Origin: Pseudomonadota bacterium
Lineage (GTDB): Bacteria; Bdellovibrionota; UBA1018; CAIMNF01
Direction of reading: 5' to 3'
Assembly: GCA_027491115.1 (NCBI GenBank)
Contig: JAIXWV010000023.1
Coordinates: 1 to 40,735, forward strand
Length of the DNA: 40,735 bases
Each line of letters starts with the position of its first letter. Positions within the stretch are counted from its first letter, which is position 1. A model generated the notes under the pieces. The model was not told where the DNA came from. It saw only the letters and a program-made list of their open reading frames with translations, and searched no databases. The translations under genes were made by a program, and so were the position numbers. This document shows, one piece after another, positions 1-8,792 of the stretch.

Positions 1-315
1 GATTGGACCACACCGGTTCCTGAAAATCTGTTATCCAAAGGTCTGTTCGACTTCGTCCTGGCCAGTGATGTGCTTTACGAGAGCCGCCACCCGGCCGATC
101 TCGTCCGCGCGTTGATCCGACTCATCCCCGAAAAAGGATTCATCATTCTGGCTGATCCGGGCCGGAGCTACCTGAACCAGGCCCTCACCGAGTTCGAACA
201 ACAGGGATTCCACCGCGTCGAATTCGAATACGACGTGGAGGACAGCTCAGCCATTCCCGAGCATCGCCTCGAGCGCAAACGAAAAGTCAGGGTGTTCCAG
301 CTGTTCCGGGAGTGA
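1..315 (+). CDS. Class I SAM-dependent methyltransferase, C-terminal part (partial)
   Basis: The frame is open from base 1 to a TGA at 313-315, so only the last 104 residues are present. The segment FDFVLASDVLYESRHP followed by LIPEKGFIILADPGR matches the post-motif region of Rossmann-fold methyltransferases. The (A)SDVLY signature is typical of the METTL21/Methyltransf_16 (protein-lysine methyltransferase-like) group, where D-V-L-Y follows strand 4. The SAM-binding glycine motif would lie upstream of the window. The substrate cannot be told. The gene converges on the histidine kinase with a 3-base gap. Confidence 0.75.
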   Translation, partial: DWTTPVPENLLSKGLFDFVLASDVLYESRHPADLVRALIRLIPEKGFIILADPGRSYLNQALTEFEQQGFHRVEFEYDVEDSSAIPEHRLERKRKVRVFQLFRE

Positions 316-318
316 GTC

Positions 319-1566
319 TCATTTCTCTAATTGGGAAAATCTCATCGCAAAACAGCTGACTCCCGAATCAGGACAAATGCCCAGCTCAGCGTGGTTGGCT
401 ATCGCAAGGGAACGAGAAACACTCAATCCAAGCCCTGTTCCCTTACCGGGTTCTTTGGTAGAAAAGAAAGGCTCGAATATACGGTAGCGCAACTCTTCTG
501 GCACCCCAGGCCCAGAATCGAGGACGCGAATCCTGACAAATGAATCGATTTTTTCAAGATCAATTTCGATCCATCGATCACCCTGGAGGTCTCGAATCGC
601 ATCCTTCGCATTATTCAGTAAATTGAGCAGAATTTGTGAGATTTGGGTAGGCCGACACTGAACCATCATAGGCTCTAATGGCGCAACATAACGGAGATGA
701 ATCGAAAGATTAAAGAAGTGCTCCTGACACAACCCAAGGGAATCGCGCACCACCTGACGGAGATCACAATCTTCAAGCGGATCCGCAGAACCGTCACGCG
801 AGAACAACTGCAAGCCCCGGATGATGGTCGAAATCCTCTCGACCCCCTTTCCGATCCCGGCGACTGCGGACTCGATACGCGCATTACGATCTGAGCTCTC
901 GGGGGTTTTCAACAACATCGCAATCCGGGAAGCGTGACCCGAAATGATGGTGAGAGGGTTATTGATCTCATGGGCCATTCCGCCCGCCATCTCACCGAGT
1001 GCGGACATCTTTGAGTTGTGGATCAACCCGGACTTCTGCTGCTCGATGGTTTTGAGCGCCTCGGTCAGCTCACGGTTCTTCCGTTTCAATTCGAGTTGGG
1101 CCACCACCATGTCGGCGAGAGTGCGGAGGGCACGCCTTTTGTTTTCATCGATCGTCTGGGGTTTCTGGTCGATCACGCAAAGAGTCCCAATGGACTCTCC
1201 ATTCCAGGCCCGCAAGGGGGCACCGGCGTAAAACCGGATCTGTGGATCCCCCAGGACCAGGGGATTGTCGTGGAATCGCACGTCGGTGCCGGCGTCCTCC
1301 ACGACGAACACATCCTGCTCGAGGATGGCATGTCCACAAAATGAAACTTCGCGTGCGGTCTCTGAAACCGGCAGACCCACTTTGGATTTGAACCACTGAC
1401 GGTCGCGATCCACGAGGCTCACCAGAGCGATCGGCACTCCAAGGATGCTCGAGGCGAGTTCGGTGAGGGCGTCGAATTCAGGTTCAGGAGGCGTATCGAG
1501 AATCCGGTATTCCTCGAGAGTGCGGATCCGTTCTTCTTCAGTTTCCGGAATTCTCGGTTTGATCAT
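319..1566 (-). CDS. Soluble GAF-domain sensor histidine kinase
   Basis: 415 residues with no membrane segment, so probably a cytoplasmic sensor kinase. Residues about 20-165 form a GAF domain of the type with L-V-D-R-D-R-Q-W-F-K, common in light, redox or small-molecule sensors. A short coiled linker follows. The HisKA H-box GGMAHEINNPL places the phospho-accepting His near residue 199. The HATPase domain has an N-box (LLNLLNNAKDAI, about 312-325), G1 (DSGPGVPE), an F-box (FEPFFSTK) and G2 (GTGLGLSVS), so it looks catalytically intact. No receiver domain or response regulator is adjacent, so the partner is elsewhere. The start at 1566 has a TAGAGT element 6 nt upstream, in line with a leaderless transcript. 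The signal sensed is unknown. Confidence 0.88.
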   Translation of the reverse strand: MIKPRIPETEEERIRTLEEYRILDTPPEPEFDALTELASSILGVPIALVSLVDRDRQWFKSKVGLPVSETAREVSFCGHAILEQDVFVVEDAGTDVRFHDNPLVLGDPQIRFYAGAPLRAWNGESIGTLCVIDQKPQTIDENKRRALRTLADMVVAQLELKRKNRELTEALKTIEQQKSGLIHNSKMSALGEMAGGMAHEINNPLTIISGHASRIAMLLKTPESSDRNARIESAVAGIGKGVERISTIIRGLQLFSRDGSADPLEDCDLRQVVRDSLGLCQEHFFNLSIHLRYVAPLEPMMVQCRPTQISQILLNLLNNAKDAIRDLQGDRWIEIDLEKIDSFVRIRVLDSGPGVPEELRYRIFEPFFSTKEPGKGTGLGLSVSRSLAIANHAELGICPDSGVSCFAMRFSQLEK

Positions 1567-1677
1567 CCCTTCACTCTACCGTGAAACATCGCGACCCGCA
1601 CATGAGAAAGTATGTCCCTTGATTTGGATTGATGTGAGGACAACGCACGGTCACATGCGAATTTTCAGTTCAAAAAC

Positions 1678-1707
1678 TTGACTCTTCTCTGTGAAACAGG
1701 CTAGTTC
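1678..1707 (+). promoter_or_regulatory. Candidate sigma70 promoter of the TQ-repeat gene
   Basis: TTGACT at 1678-1683 is followed after 18 bases by TAGTTC at 1702-1707. The -35 is good and the -10 is weak. It would give a leader of about 38 nt containing the AAGGGGGG ribosome-binding region before ATG 1751. Confidence 0.3.
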
Positions 1708-1750
1708 TCGCGCTCCGAAAACCACTCCAACTAAGGGGGGAGTAAGACCT

Positions 1751-2563
1751 ATGCAGAAACTACTGAGTCCGATTTTGATTCTGATGTTGATCCTGGGCGG
1801 AAGCTCGCTGAACCCGGGGCAAGCCCGAGCCGGGAACGAAAGCCAATCCACAAAGATCAACGAAGCCTTCGAAAACTTCCGATACCGCTTGAGCGTGATG
1901 CCGACCTTCACATCCTCAGATCGCGAGCAAGCGGCCGAGGCACTGAAGCAGGACCTGGAGCGCCTGACGGGCGAGGGAATTCCGGCTTGGACCATTCTCG
2001 ACCACTTGAAGCAGGAAATGCTCGATCGTGAGACCCGCGAGGACTTCGGATTCTGGCTCGGCTCGATCGACCCGGACTCGGTCACTCCCGAACAAGCGGC
2101 CGATCTGGCGTCGAGATTCATGGAGAAAAGGCACCCTGAAGGAGCCCAGTTTTCGGGTGGCGGAAAACCCAACCAGCGACTGATCTGGATCGTGGCCGGA
2201 ATCCTCGCCGCAGGCGTCGTGACGTGGCTCTGGATCCGCCACTGCAGGGCCGGAGACGATCGCACGATCACGCTCACCCGCACGGAAACCCAAACCGATA
2301 CCCAAACCGATACGCTGGTCAACACCGAGACTCTGACTCTGACCCAAACCCAAACCCAAACTCAAACTCAAACCCAAACTCAAACTCAAACCCAAACTCA
2401 AACCCTGACCCAAACCTTCACTCAAACCGTGACACAGACCCATTACGGTTACTGCTGCAATAAAAAAACCGGGAATATCGTGTCGGCAAGCCCCACTGGC
2501 TGTGCCAACGGGCAGGCCCTCTACTGGGTCCCGAGTCCTGAACTTTGCGTCGAGATCGACTGA
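1751..2563 (+). CDS. Membrane-anchored protein with C-terminal Thr-Gln repeat tract
   Basis: I do not recognise a family. The start at ATG 1751 is preferred because a G-rich ribosome-binding site lies about 10 nt upstream and the N-terminus then becomes a signal peptide (MQKLLSPILILMLILGG, probable cleavage after QARA). The roughly 270-residue protein has a helical, charged region at about 25-135, one membrane segment near 140-160 (LIWIVAGILAAGVVTWLWI) and then a low-complexity tract made almost wholly of TQ dipeptides, with TD/TE/TL variants, at about 175-240. It ends in a small Cys-containing tail (CCNKKTG...ELCVEID). The TQ tract may be an extended surface stalk. It is encoded by a hexamer-like DNA repeat. 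The gene lies 105 bases before the glycosyltransferase cluster. Confidence 0.7.
   Translation: MQKLLSPILILMLILGGSSLNPGQARAGNESQSTKINEAFENFRYRLSVMPTFTSSDREQAAEALKQDLERLTGEGIPAWTILDHLKQEMLDRETREDFGFWLGSIDPDSVTPEQAADLASRFMEKRHPEGAQFSGGGKPNQRLIWIVAGILAAGVVTWLWIRHCRAGDDRTITLTRTETQTDTQTDTLVNTETLTLTQTQTQTQTQTQTQTQTQTQTLTQTFTQTVTQTHYGYCCNKKTGNIVSASPTGCANGQALYWVPSPELCVEID
2335..2412 (+). repeat. In-frame CAAACY/CAAACT hexanucleotide tandem repeat
   Basis: CCCAAA and CTCAAA units alternate in phase, each encoding Thr-Gln. The unit length is a multiple of three, so slippage would lengthen or shorten the TQ stalk without a frameshift. Confidence 0.85.
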
Positions 2564-2583
2564 TCCCACGGTAAATTTCACGC

Positions 2584-2620
2584 GAGAACCCCGGTTCCGG
2601 TCTCCGGTTCCGGGGTTCTC
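2584..2620 (+). terminator. Strong hairpin after the TQ-repeat gene, no U-tract
   Basis: GAGAACCCCGG (2584-2594) pairs perfectly with CCGGGGTTCTC (2610-2620) around a 15-base loop that itself contains CCGG...CCGG. No T-run follows, so it may be a Rho-type or partial terminator, or an mRNA-stabilising stem between 2563 and the next gene at 2669. Confidence 0.5.
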
Positions 2621-2668
2621 CCCCACCTCAACCCCCACCCACCCTCACCATCCGGAAACCCCCGCACC

Positions 2669-4330
2669 ATGACTCTTCTTTCCTGGCTCCTGTTCCTCGT
2701 TGTCTTATTCCAATCCCAACGGAATCCCGAGTTCGCACGGGGGACCTTGTTGCACTTCGCTTATCCACTCACTCTTTTGACGGCCATTCTGTGTTTCTCG
2801 GGACTGATCCCGTGGGCACGGCGCTTTGTGAAAGGAAAACGGACGGGCGTCGTTCTTTGTCTGCTGTTGACCCTGGCCGTATTCATCGCAGTACCTCCAG
2901 GATACCGGGTGCTGAGTGACGAAACCAACCTGCTTTCGGTTTCGCAGTCCATGCACCGCGACCGCAGCATCCTGAATGTCACGGAAGCGAAAAGCGTCCA
3001 TGGGAGTCTTCAGGCCCTGAACGGCGGGATCCCGACCCGCCCTCTGTTATTTCCCTTCCTCACCAGCTTGATTCACACCGCAACCGGGTACCGCTACCAA
3101 AACGTATTCTTCCTGAATTTCCTCGTCCTTTGGGCAATCTTGATTCTGGCTTGGATTCCCATCGAGGAGAGGCGGGGCAAGATCGTTGCCTTTTCTGCAG
3201 GCTTGCTCCTACTTTCGATTCCGACCCTTGCCCTCTCGGGCACTTCAGCAGGATTCGACGCCTGTGCCCTGCTTTTCGTATTCCTCGGAGTCGTTCTCCT
3301 GGATCGCCTGCATCACAAACCGTCGATCGAGACCTGTCGGGCCTTCCTGCCGTCCCTGATCCTCCTGTCTCAGGTCCGCTACGAATCGATCGTCTACGTT
3401 CTCGTATTGCTCGGTCTTGCCGCTGCCCTGGGACGAACCCGGGCGATCCTCGAACACTCCTCGAGAACCTTCCTCGCGGCGGTTCCCTGGTTTTTCCTGC
3501 CGATGGTGTTGCAACGGCTCCTCACGACCGATGGGTATGAGAACCCCGTGGGGGTCCCTCCGTTTTCGCTCGATCATCTCCTCCGTCACACCCGGATCCT
3601 CCTCAGTGGAATGATCTTCCCGAAACCGGAATTCCCCTACCCGTCTCTTCTCAATCTCGTCGCAGCCGCGCTCGGAGTGGCCCTCGTCATCCTCATACGA
3701 CCCTTTTCAAAGAAAAACGCTTTATCCTTGCTTCCCTGGGCCTTCCTCCTCATCCCGACCTTCAATCTGGTCGTGGTGTTGAGCCACCATTTCGGAAGAT
3801 TCACCCATCCAACCCAGGCCCGACTGTTTTTACCTTTCCTGACCTCGCTCGTTTTGATTCCTGTGTGGGTCCACATCAAAAAGCCGGAACTCCTGTCACG
3901 TCAAGCGCTCCTCGGTCTTGCGATCGGTTCCTGGGTTCTCTATCTGCCGGTCGCAAGCGAGGCCCGCTTCACCCGCTCTCTCACCAGCATCCGGGAAACC
4001 AGTGAGGGTTACCGCTTCCTCGACACCCATGCAGATCTGAGATCTCTCATCATCACCTCCCACCCGGGCCAGTACATTGTTTCAGGGCGCGGCGCCTTCG
4101 GTTTCAGGACTGCGAACCAACGGAAGCACTCCCTGATCGGGGAACTGAAGCGCGGGTTCTTGTCGAACATCTGGGTCTTCCAGAAACACTCCTATGCGAC
4201 CGGAAAGCCCGTCGCAGGTGAGGAGCTGGACCCGGCATTTTCACTCCGGCGAGTTGAGGATTTCATGATCACACCGGAAGAATTCATCCGTTTCTCAAAA
4301 ATCGATCCTGTACGGGAGGCCACACCATGA
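2669..4330 (+). CDS. Polytopic GT-C type membrane glycosyltransferase (ArnT/PMT-like)
   Basis: 553 residues with about 11-13 hydrophobic segments. The first long extracytoplasmic loop carries LSDETNLLSVSQSM near residue 90, an acidic D-E pair in the place where GT-C enzymes of the PMT/ArnT/GT39-83 type keep their catalytic Asp. This is followed by RPLLFPFLTSLIH, typical of the same fold, and the C-terminal 120 residues are soluble and probably periplasmic. By family, such enzymes transfer a sugar from a polyprenyl-phosphate donor to a lipid or protein at the outer face of the inner membrane. The real donor and acceptor are unknown. The gene overlaps the next by ATGA (4327-4330), so they are probably translated together. 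No clear ribosome-binding site precedes ATG 2669. Confidence 0.7.
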   Translation: MTLLSWLLFLVVLFQSQRNPEFARGTLLHFAYPLTLLTAILCFSGLIPWARRFVKGKRTGVVLCLLLTLAVFIAVPPGYRVLSDETNLLSVSQSMHRDRSILNVTEAKSVHGSLQALNGGIPTRPLLFPFLTSLIHTATGYRYQNVFFLNFLVLWAILILAWIPIEERRGKIVAFSAGLLLLSIPTLALSGTSAGFDACALLFVFLGVVLLDRLHHKPSIETCRAFLPSLILLSQVRYESIVYVLVLLGLAAALGRTRAILEHSSRTFLAAVPWFFLPMVLQRLLTTDGYENPVGVPPFSLDHLLRHTRILLSGMIFPKPEFPYPSLLNLVAAALGVALVILIRPFSKKNALSLLPWAFLLIPTFNLVVVLSHHFGRFTHPTQARLFLPFLTSLVLIPVWVHIKKPELLSRQALLGLAIGSWVLYLPVASEARFTRSLTSIRETSEGYRFLDTHADLRSLIITSHPGQYIVSGRGAFGFRTANQRKHSLIGELKRGFLSNIWVFQKHSYATGKPVAGEELDPAFSLRRVEDFMITPEEFIRFSKIDPVREATP

Positions 4331-5643
4331 TCCGGATTCTCATTCTGATACTCATCCTTTGGTTGCTGAAACCAGCCGAAATCCGTGCGGAAGACGGGTG
4401 GGCCAGCACCCTCCGGAACGACAAAGAGGCAGTCAGTCACCTGTATTCGCGGGCTGAATGGAGAGGGGCCAAGCGCAGAGCGGGAAGTTACCTCGAAACA
4501 GCCCACCTCGCCTTGATTGGCGCCCTCGAATCCATGAAGGTCGGGAGCGATCTTTGTGGCGCAAACTTCATCCGGGAGTGGCATCATCGATTGGAAGTCA
4601 GTGGCCTCCCCAATAACTCCTCCGCCTCGATCGACTACCTGATCTTGCTACGAAGCGAGAATCGGATCGATGATCTATTCTTCAAGATCGTCGAAGGAGA
4701 CCTCGGACTGTTCGGGGATCCTGCACCGACCCCCACCCGACTCCCCCGGATCCACAATCGGGATCTCAAAAAAGTCACGGAGTATCTGAAGAGAGCAAAC
4801 CTGAAGGCCGAGGACCTACCCCGGGTCTTCGCCTCGTTCAAAGGCAAAAGCCCCGAGGCGCCGGGATGCACGCTTCAGGAGTACCGGAAGCTCATCGTCG
4901 CCCATTCGGATATTCCCTTACTCGTGACCGCAGGAAGGGTTTATCGGGCCATCGATGAGGGGGCGGCGCGCCTGTTGTTGGATTATGACCAATGGGGCGT
5001 GGAGACGACTGGCCTGGCACTCGAGCAGTACCTCCCCACTCTGAAGCGCGTGAAGAACCGTGAAAAACCCTCATCAGGACCGAGTCGATTCCTGTCAGAG
5101 AAACCCAAAGGCTCCGAGGGATTCACCCGTCGTGAGCTCTTGTACCTTCGCTATGATCCGACCCAGATCCGCATGTTGACGACGGTCATGAAGCGCCTCT
5201 TCACCCGGATGGACTCGACCCGAACCGATCTGGTCTTCACCCGCCCGGACGGGACGAACGAGGCCATCCCCTTGAGTCCGATGGGGCAATACTACTTTGC
5301 GAGGAAACTCCTGAAACGGGACCTCGACGACTTGTCCCGCTCTTTTTTCTTCCAAGGCCTGGCACCGGGCTTTGAGGACCTGCTGACCGCCGCACTCGAA
5401 ACAGGAATGGTCACTCCGACGGATCTGGACCCGCTCCTGGAAGTCGACGATCTCTGGAACCCGAGTGTTCCGCAATGGAAGCGGGCTTCAGATCTGGCGT
5501 TCCGGATCACGGGCTCGGCATCCCTCTTCCTGCCGCCGCCTTACAACACCCTCACTTCAGTGGCCTTGGTCCTGATCAATGGATTCATCGATCGCAAAAC
5601 CCGTACCCCTTCTCAAGGAGATTCCGGATATGATCCGTTTTGA
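4327..5643 (+). CDS. Exported protein of unknown function in the glycosyltransferase/metallopeptidase cluster
   Basis: 438 residues with no family I recognise. The N-terminus MIRILILILILWLLKPAEIRA is a signal peptide with likely cleavage after IRA, so the product is periplasmic or outer-membrane bound. The body is mostly charged and helical. Near the C-terminus a hydrophobic stretch (SASLFLPPPYNTLTSVALVLI, about 398-420) could anchor or insert in a membrane. The start overlaps the glycosyltransferase stop by four bases and its end overlaps the next start by 14 bases (5630-5643). This implies one transcript and a common process with those two proteins. Confidence 0.65.
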   Translation: MIRILILILILWLLKPAEIRAEDGWASTLRNDKEAVSHLYSRAEWRGAKRRAGSYLETAHLALIGALESMKVGSDLCGANFIREWHHRLEVSGLPNNSSASIDYLILLRSENRIDDLFFKIVEGDLGLFGDPAPTPTRLPRIHNRDLKKVTEYLKRANLKAEDLPRVFASFKGKSPEAPGCTLQEYRKLIVAHSDIPLLVTAGRVYRAIDEGAARLLLDYDQWGVETTGLALEQYLPTLKRVKNREKPSSGPSRFLSEKPKGSEGFTRRELLYLRYDPTQIRMLTTVMKRLFTRMDSTRTDLVFTRPDGTNEAIPLSPMGQYYFARKLLKRDLDDLSRSFFFQGLAPGFEDLLTAALETGMVTPTDLDPLLEVDDLWNPSVPQWKRASDLAFRITGSASLFLPPPYNTLTSVALVLINGFIDRKTRTPSQGDSGYDPF

Positions 5644-6880
5644 ATTTGTTCTGGCCTGGATTCTCGTACTTCTGATCCCGATTCAACCCTCGCAAGCAAT
5701 GAGCGACCCCGCGCCGAACCGGTTTCCGGTGTTGGTTCGAGATGCACGCTGGAGACCCGTCATCGAAGAGAAAGCGCTCTTGTACCTCGACGACTCGGGC
5801 GGATTTCAGGGAAGACACTTCAAACTGGTCCTCGGGAAATTGGAAACTCCGATCCGCCTCGATACCCAAGACCCGGATCTGCGCCTGAGAGCCGCAACGG
5901 TTTACCACCATTTGACCGAGGCTCTTCATTACTGGAATTCGCTTCCGCCCAGCACCGGATGGAGTCCTCCAAACGAACGGATCACGATTCGGCTCGAGAT
6001 CACAAACGGGTTCAGTGATCTGGCCCATTTTGAGCACGATCGCTACCGGGAGGAATACAACAACGCCCTCTCGATTCCATCAGGGACTCCGCGACCCGGG
6101 ATCGGAGTCGATCCTTGGGGAGCTGAGATCTGGTTCCGTCCGGTCAAAGTGATCGACACCCGCGAGCTCCCGGAAAGTGGACTTGCACCCGGAGAAAACC
6201 CGATCACCCAAGCCCTCGAACAACTGACGGCGCCCGTAAGGAACGCCACTCTTCAACGTCTGATCCAGAGTGGACTGTCCCGGATCTTCTACCCAGAGTT
6301 CCAGAGTCAGACCTTCCAACAGACGCTCTTCCGTCAGGCCGGCACCTTGGCCCTGATGAGCCTGCTCCTCGAACTCTCCCGACGCTCCGATCGCTTGTTC
6401 CTCGAAAAGACCTTCTACCTCGATACGGCGATGATTCCCGAAGTGATCCGGCATGAGTTCGCCCACATTGCGCTGAGCCCGCGACTCGCCCTGCTCCAGT
6501 CCACGCCGGTCATCGAGGGTTTTGCCGATTACTTCGCCGCGGATCAAGGCGCTCATCCAAAATTAGCCGACCGGATCAAGAGGTACTCGAAGTCCCTCCC
6601 GAAAAACGGACGGAATCGAAGGCGCTACGACCCGGCTTTGGAGCGTCTCCTGTACGCGAACTCGGACTTTGTGCTCTCGGTGCTGTGGCAGATCCGGGAA
6701 ACCTTCGGAGCGCAGACCAACCGGATCCTGCTCGAGTCCACGAAACACCTCGACACCCGGGAGAGCGGCATCCGTGACGGGCTGATCCGGGCGATTCTGG
6801 AAGCCTGCAGGACCGCATGCGATCAACCGGTCCGCGACCGGATGCGGCTGCGGAACCTGTTCGAGTCGAGAGGCTTCTGA
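5630..6880 (+). CDS. Exported zinc metallopeptidase-like protein (HEXXH, gluzincin type)
   Basis: The start at ATG 5630 is chosen over the upstream in-frame 5579 because AAGGAG lies at 5615-5620 and the N-terminus then reads as a signal peptide (MIRFEFVLAWILVLLIPIQPSQA). The mature protein of about 390 residues contains IPEVIRHEFAHIAL, an HEXXH zinc site near residue 280. About 25 residues later comes VIEGFADYFA, which supplies the Glu third ligand expected in gluzincins (peptidase MA clan). Zinc hydrolase activity is therefore likely, but the substrate is unknown. The start overlaps the preceding gene by 14 bases, which suggests coupling. The gene converges on the S1-domain gene with a 5-base gap and no clear terminator. 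Confidence 0.72.
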   Translation: MIRFEFVLAWILVLLIPIQPSQAMSDPAPNRFPVLVRDARWRPVIEEKALLYLDDSGGFQGRHFKLVLGKLETPIRLDTQDPDLRLRAATVYHHLTEALHYWNSLPPSTGWSPPNERITIRLEITNGFSDLAHFEHDRYREEYNNALSIPSGTPRPGIGVDPWGAEIWFRPVKVIDTRELPESGLAPGENPITQALEQLTAPVRNATLQRLIQSGLSRIFYPEFQSQTFQQTLFRQAGTLALMSLLLELSRRSDRLFLEKTFYLDTAMIPEVIRHEFAHIALSPRLALLQSTPVIEGFADYFAADQGAHPKLADRIKRYSKSLPKNGRNRRRYDPALERLLYANSDFVLSVLWQIRETFGAQTNRILLESTKHLDTRESGIRDGLIRAILEACRTACDQPVRDRMRLRNLFESRGF

Positions 6881-6885
6881 AGCTC

Positions 6886-8160
6886 TTACTTCTTCTTCTG
6901 CAAAGCGGCTGCGAACTTAGAGCCCAGGGTCCCGAGAGAAGCGGCGGAATCCGTCTTGTAATCGAGTCTCCAGTCGTCTTCGCCCGCCACACCCGGAAGG
7001 CCCAGGCTGATCTGACGTTCGGCGCCCTTCACCTCGACCACTTGGACGCGGATCGTGTCGTTCACGCGGAGCTTTTCGAACTGGATTTCCTTCGAGTCGC
7101 CGATGCGGGACTTGTGCAGGAGTCCGTTCAGACCCGGCTCGAGCTGGACGAATACGCCGTAGACTTCCTTGCGGGTGACCTTTCCGTCGAAAAGTTGCCC
7201 GATCGAGATCTTGGAAGAGAGGTCTTCTTTGGGGGCGCGCTCGCCTTTTTTCACTTCCGTTTCTTCGCGCGGGTTCACCTGCTTGATAGAGAGAGAAATC
7301 TTCGCGCGTCCGTTCAGCACTTCACGCTTCAGGAGTTTGACTTGCACTTCCTGTCCGGGAGTGAGCACCTCGGAAGGGGCGCCGATCCGGCTCCAGGCGA
7401 TCTCGGAAATGTGAACCAGACCCTCCACCCCGGGAGCGAGCTCCACGAAAGCTCCGAAGATCTCGAGGCGGGTCACTTTTCCGCTCACCACTGCGCCATC
7501 CTGGGTGTCGGCCAAAAAGGAAGTCATGCCGGTTTCACGCTCGACATCGAGGAGCTTGCGACGGGACACAACGATGTTCTTCCCGCCCTCTGAAAACTCG
7601 GTGATCTTGAATTCGAGACTGCGTCCGATGAACTCCTCGCCGCTTTCGACCCGGGCCGAGTCGAGCTGGCTGATCGGACAAAAAGCGAGCTTGCCCTTGA
7701 TGTTCACGCGAACACCGCCCTTGCACACTTCGACCACGCGCCCTTGGATCGGACGGTCCTGATCGAAGGCCTGCTTCAGATCTTCGGCCAGGTTGCGGTC
7801 CGTCGGGTTGCGGGACAAGCGGATCTCGCTCCCCTTCACCAGGGTCACAAACAAATCCACAGTATCGCCCACTTGGAAAAGGGCTTTGCCCTCCTCGTCG
7901 AAGAACTCCTTGCGCTGGACGATCCCTTCATGGCGGGTGCCGGTGGTGACGAACACCTCTTCGGATCCGAGGTTCAGGATTTTTCCGCGAATCTTGTCAC
8001 CGACCTTGAGTCGCTTGCTTTGATTCTTGAAGGACTCCGAGAGCAAGGATCCGAAGTCTTCTTCCGACTTTTGAACGCTCTGTTCAAATTCTTCGTCCGT
8101 TCCGGAGTTGAAATCGTTCATGTAATCGGTATTGGCTTTGGATCCCTTGGTTTTGCTCAT
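6886..8160 (-). CDS. S1-domain RNA-binding protein, four S1 repeats (ribosomal protein S1-like)
   Basis: The start at 8160 (MSKTKGSKAN) is preferred over the upstream in-frame 8196 because a promoter-like -10 lies 6 nt upstream. The 424-residue product has an acidic N-terminal tail of about 50 residues, then four S1 OB-fold repeats. They begin at about 53 (GDKIRGKILNLGSEEVFV), 135 (QGRVVEVCKGGVRVNIKG), 220 (VVSGKVTRLEIFGAFVELA) and 325 (LFDGKVTRKEVYGVFVQLE). Repeats 3 and 4 have the canonical G-x-FV-L-PG-GL-H surface. Bacterial S1 usually has six repeats (about 550 residues) and binds mRNA on the 30S subunit. This four-repeat form resembles shorter S1 variants or accessory S1 proteins, so I do not assign rpsA. 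Confidence 0.85.
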   Translation of the reverse strand: MSKTKGSKANTDYMNDFNSGTDEEFEQSVQKSEEDFGSLLSESFKNQSKRLKVGDKIRGKILNLGSEEVFVTTGTRHEGIVQRKEFFDEEGKALFQVGDTVDLFVTLVKGSEIRLSRNPTDRNLAEDLKQAFDQDRPIQGRVVEVCKGGVRVNIKGKLAFCPISQLDSARVESGEEFIGRSLEFKITEFSEGGKNIVVSRRKLLDVERETGMTSFLADTQDGAVVSGKVTRLEIFGAFVELAPGVEGLVHISEIAWSRIGAPSEVLTPGQEVQVKLLKREVLNGRAKISLSIKQVNPREETEVKKGERAPKEDLSSKISIGQLFDGKVTRKEVYGVFVQLEPGLNGLLHKSRIGDSKEIQFEKLRVNDTIRVQVVEVKGAERQISLGLPGVAGEDDWRLDYKTDSAASLGTLGSKFAAALQKKK

Positions 8161-8166
8161 CCGGTC

Positions 8167-8196
8167 ACCATAACCGCTCCAGGGGCATCCCGGCAA
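8167..8196 (-). promoter_or_regulatory. Leaderless-type promoter of the S1-domain gene
   Basis: On the minus strand TTGCCG (8196-8191), an 18-base spacer and TATGGT (8172-8167) are followed after 6 bases by ATG 8160. Transcription would begin at or next to the start codon. GGTGA in the same stretch could also act as a weak ribosome-binding site on a longer transcript. Confidence 0.5.
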
Positions 8197-8255
8197 GACT
8201 CGAACCGATCTTGGTGCACTGCATTGACCGGCTCCGAGCCCCGCTCCGTGATACG

Positions 8256-8792
8256 ATGCTCTCGATGACCCAAATGTGGGAACGATTTCTCCAATTTTGC
8301 AAGCGCCTGCCGTCCTACACCGAACGGATGTGGTTTGCTCCTGTGGTGGCCTTGCTCGCTTTCCTCGACTTTTTCATCTTCATCGTTCCCCTCGATGCCA
8401 TTGTGGTCGGAGCCTTTCTTGCCGCTCCGAAACGGCGCTTTCGGGTGGCCTGGATGACCGCTCTGGGCTCCACTCTCGGTGCGGTCTGCTTTGCTCTTTT
8501 GATCCGCGAGCATGGCATGACGTTTTTGAATGCGGTTTTGCCCGGGGTCCTCGAAGACGATTGGGCCCGAACGCTCGGGCACTGGATCCAGGATTACGGA
8601 TTCTGGGCCTTGGCAGGAAGTGCGGCGGTCCCGATCTACCAGCACCCGGCCGTCGCCTTGGCCGCACTCTCGCCTTTACCATTAATCTGGATCTTCTGGG
8701 GAATGCTCCTCGGCCGGGCCGTCAAGTTCGGCGCCTACGCCCTCCTCACCCACCATGCCCGCGGGGGCATGGAGCGCTGGTTCCGGGAATAG
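8256..8792 (+). CDS. DedA/YqaA-like (VTT-domain) inner-membrane protein
   Basis: About 178 residues with hydrophobic segments near 25-50, 65-85, 115-140 and 145-165. The arrangement FLDFFIFIVPLDAIVVGAFL, then GSTLGAVCFALLIREHG, with a final WIFWGMLLGRAVKFGAYALL, resembles short DedA/YqaA (SNARE-associated/VTT) proteins. Those are thought to scramble or transport lipids or act in envelope homeostasis. The acidic and proline residues in the first segment fit, but identity is only moderate. The start is uncertain: ATGs at 8256, 8265 and 8274 are in frame, and none has a good ribosome-binding site. Confidence 0.6.
   Translation: MLSMTQMWERFLQFCKRLPSYTERMWFAPVVALLAFLDFFIFIVPLDAIVVGAFLAAPKRRFRVAWMTALGSTLGAVCFALLIREHGMTFLNAVLPGVLEDDWARTLGHWIQDYGFWALAGSAAVPIYQHPAVALAALSPLPLIWIFWGMLLGRAVKFGAYALLTHHARGGMERWFRE

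Noticed and set aside
2335-2412. CRISPR-like array
   Set aside because: The repeats are six bases, have no spacers and are translated in frame.
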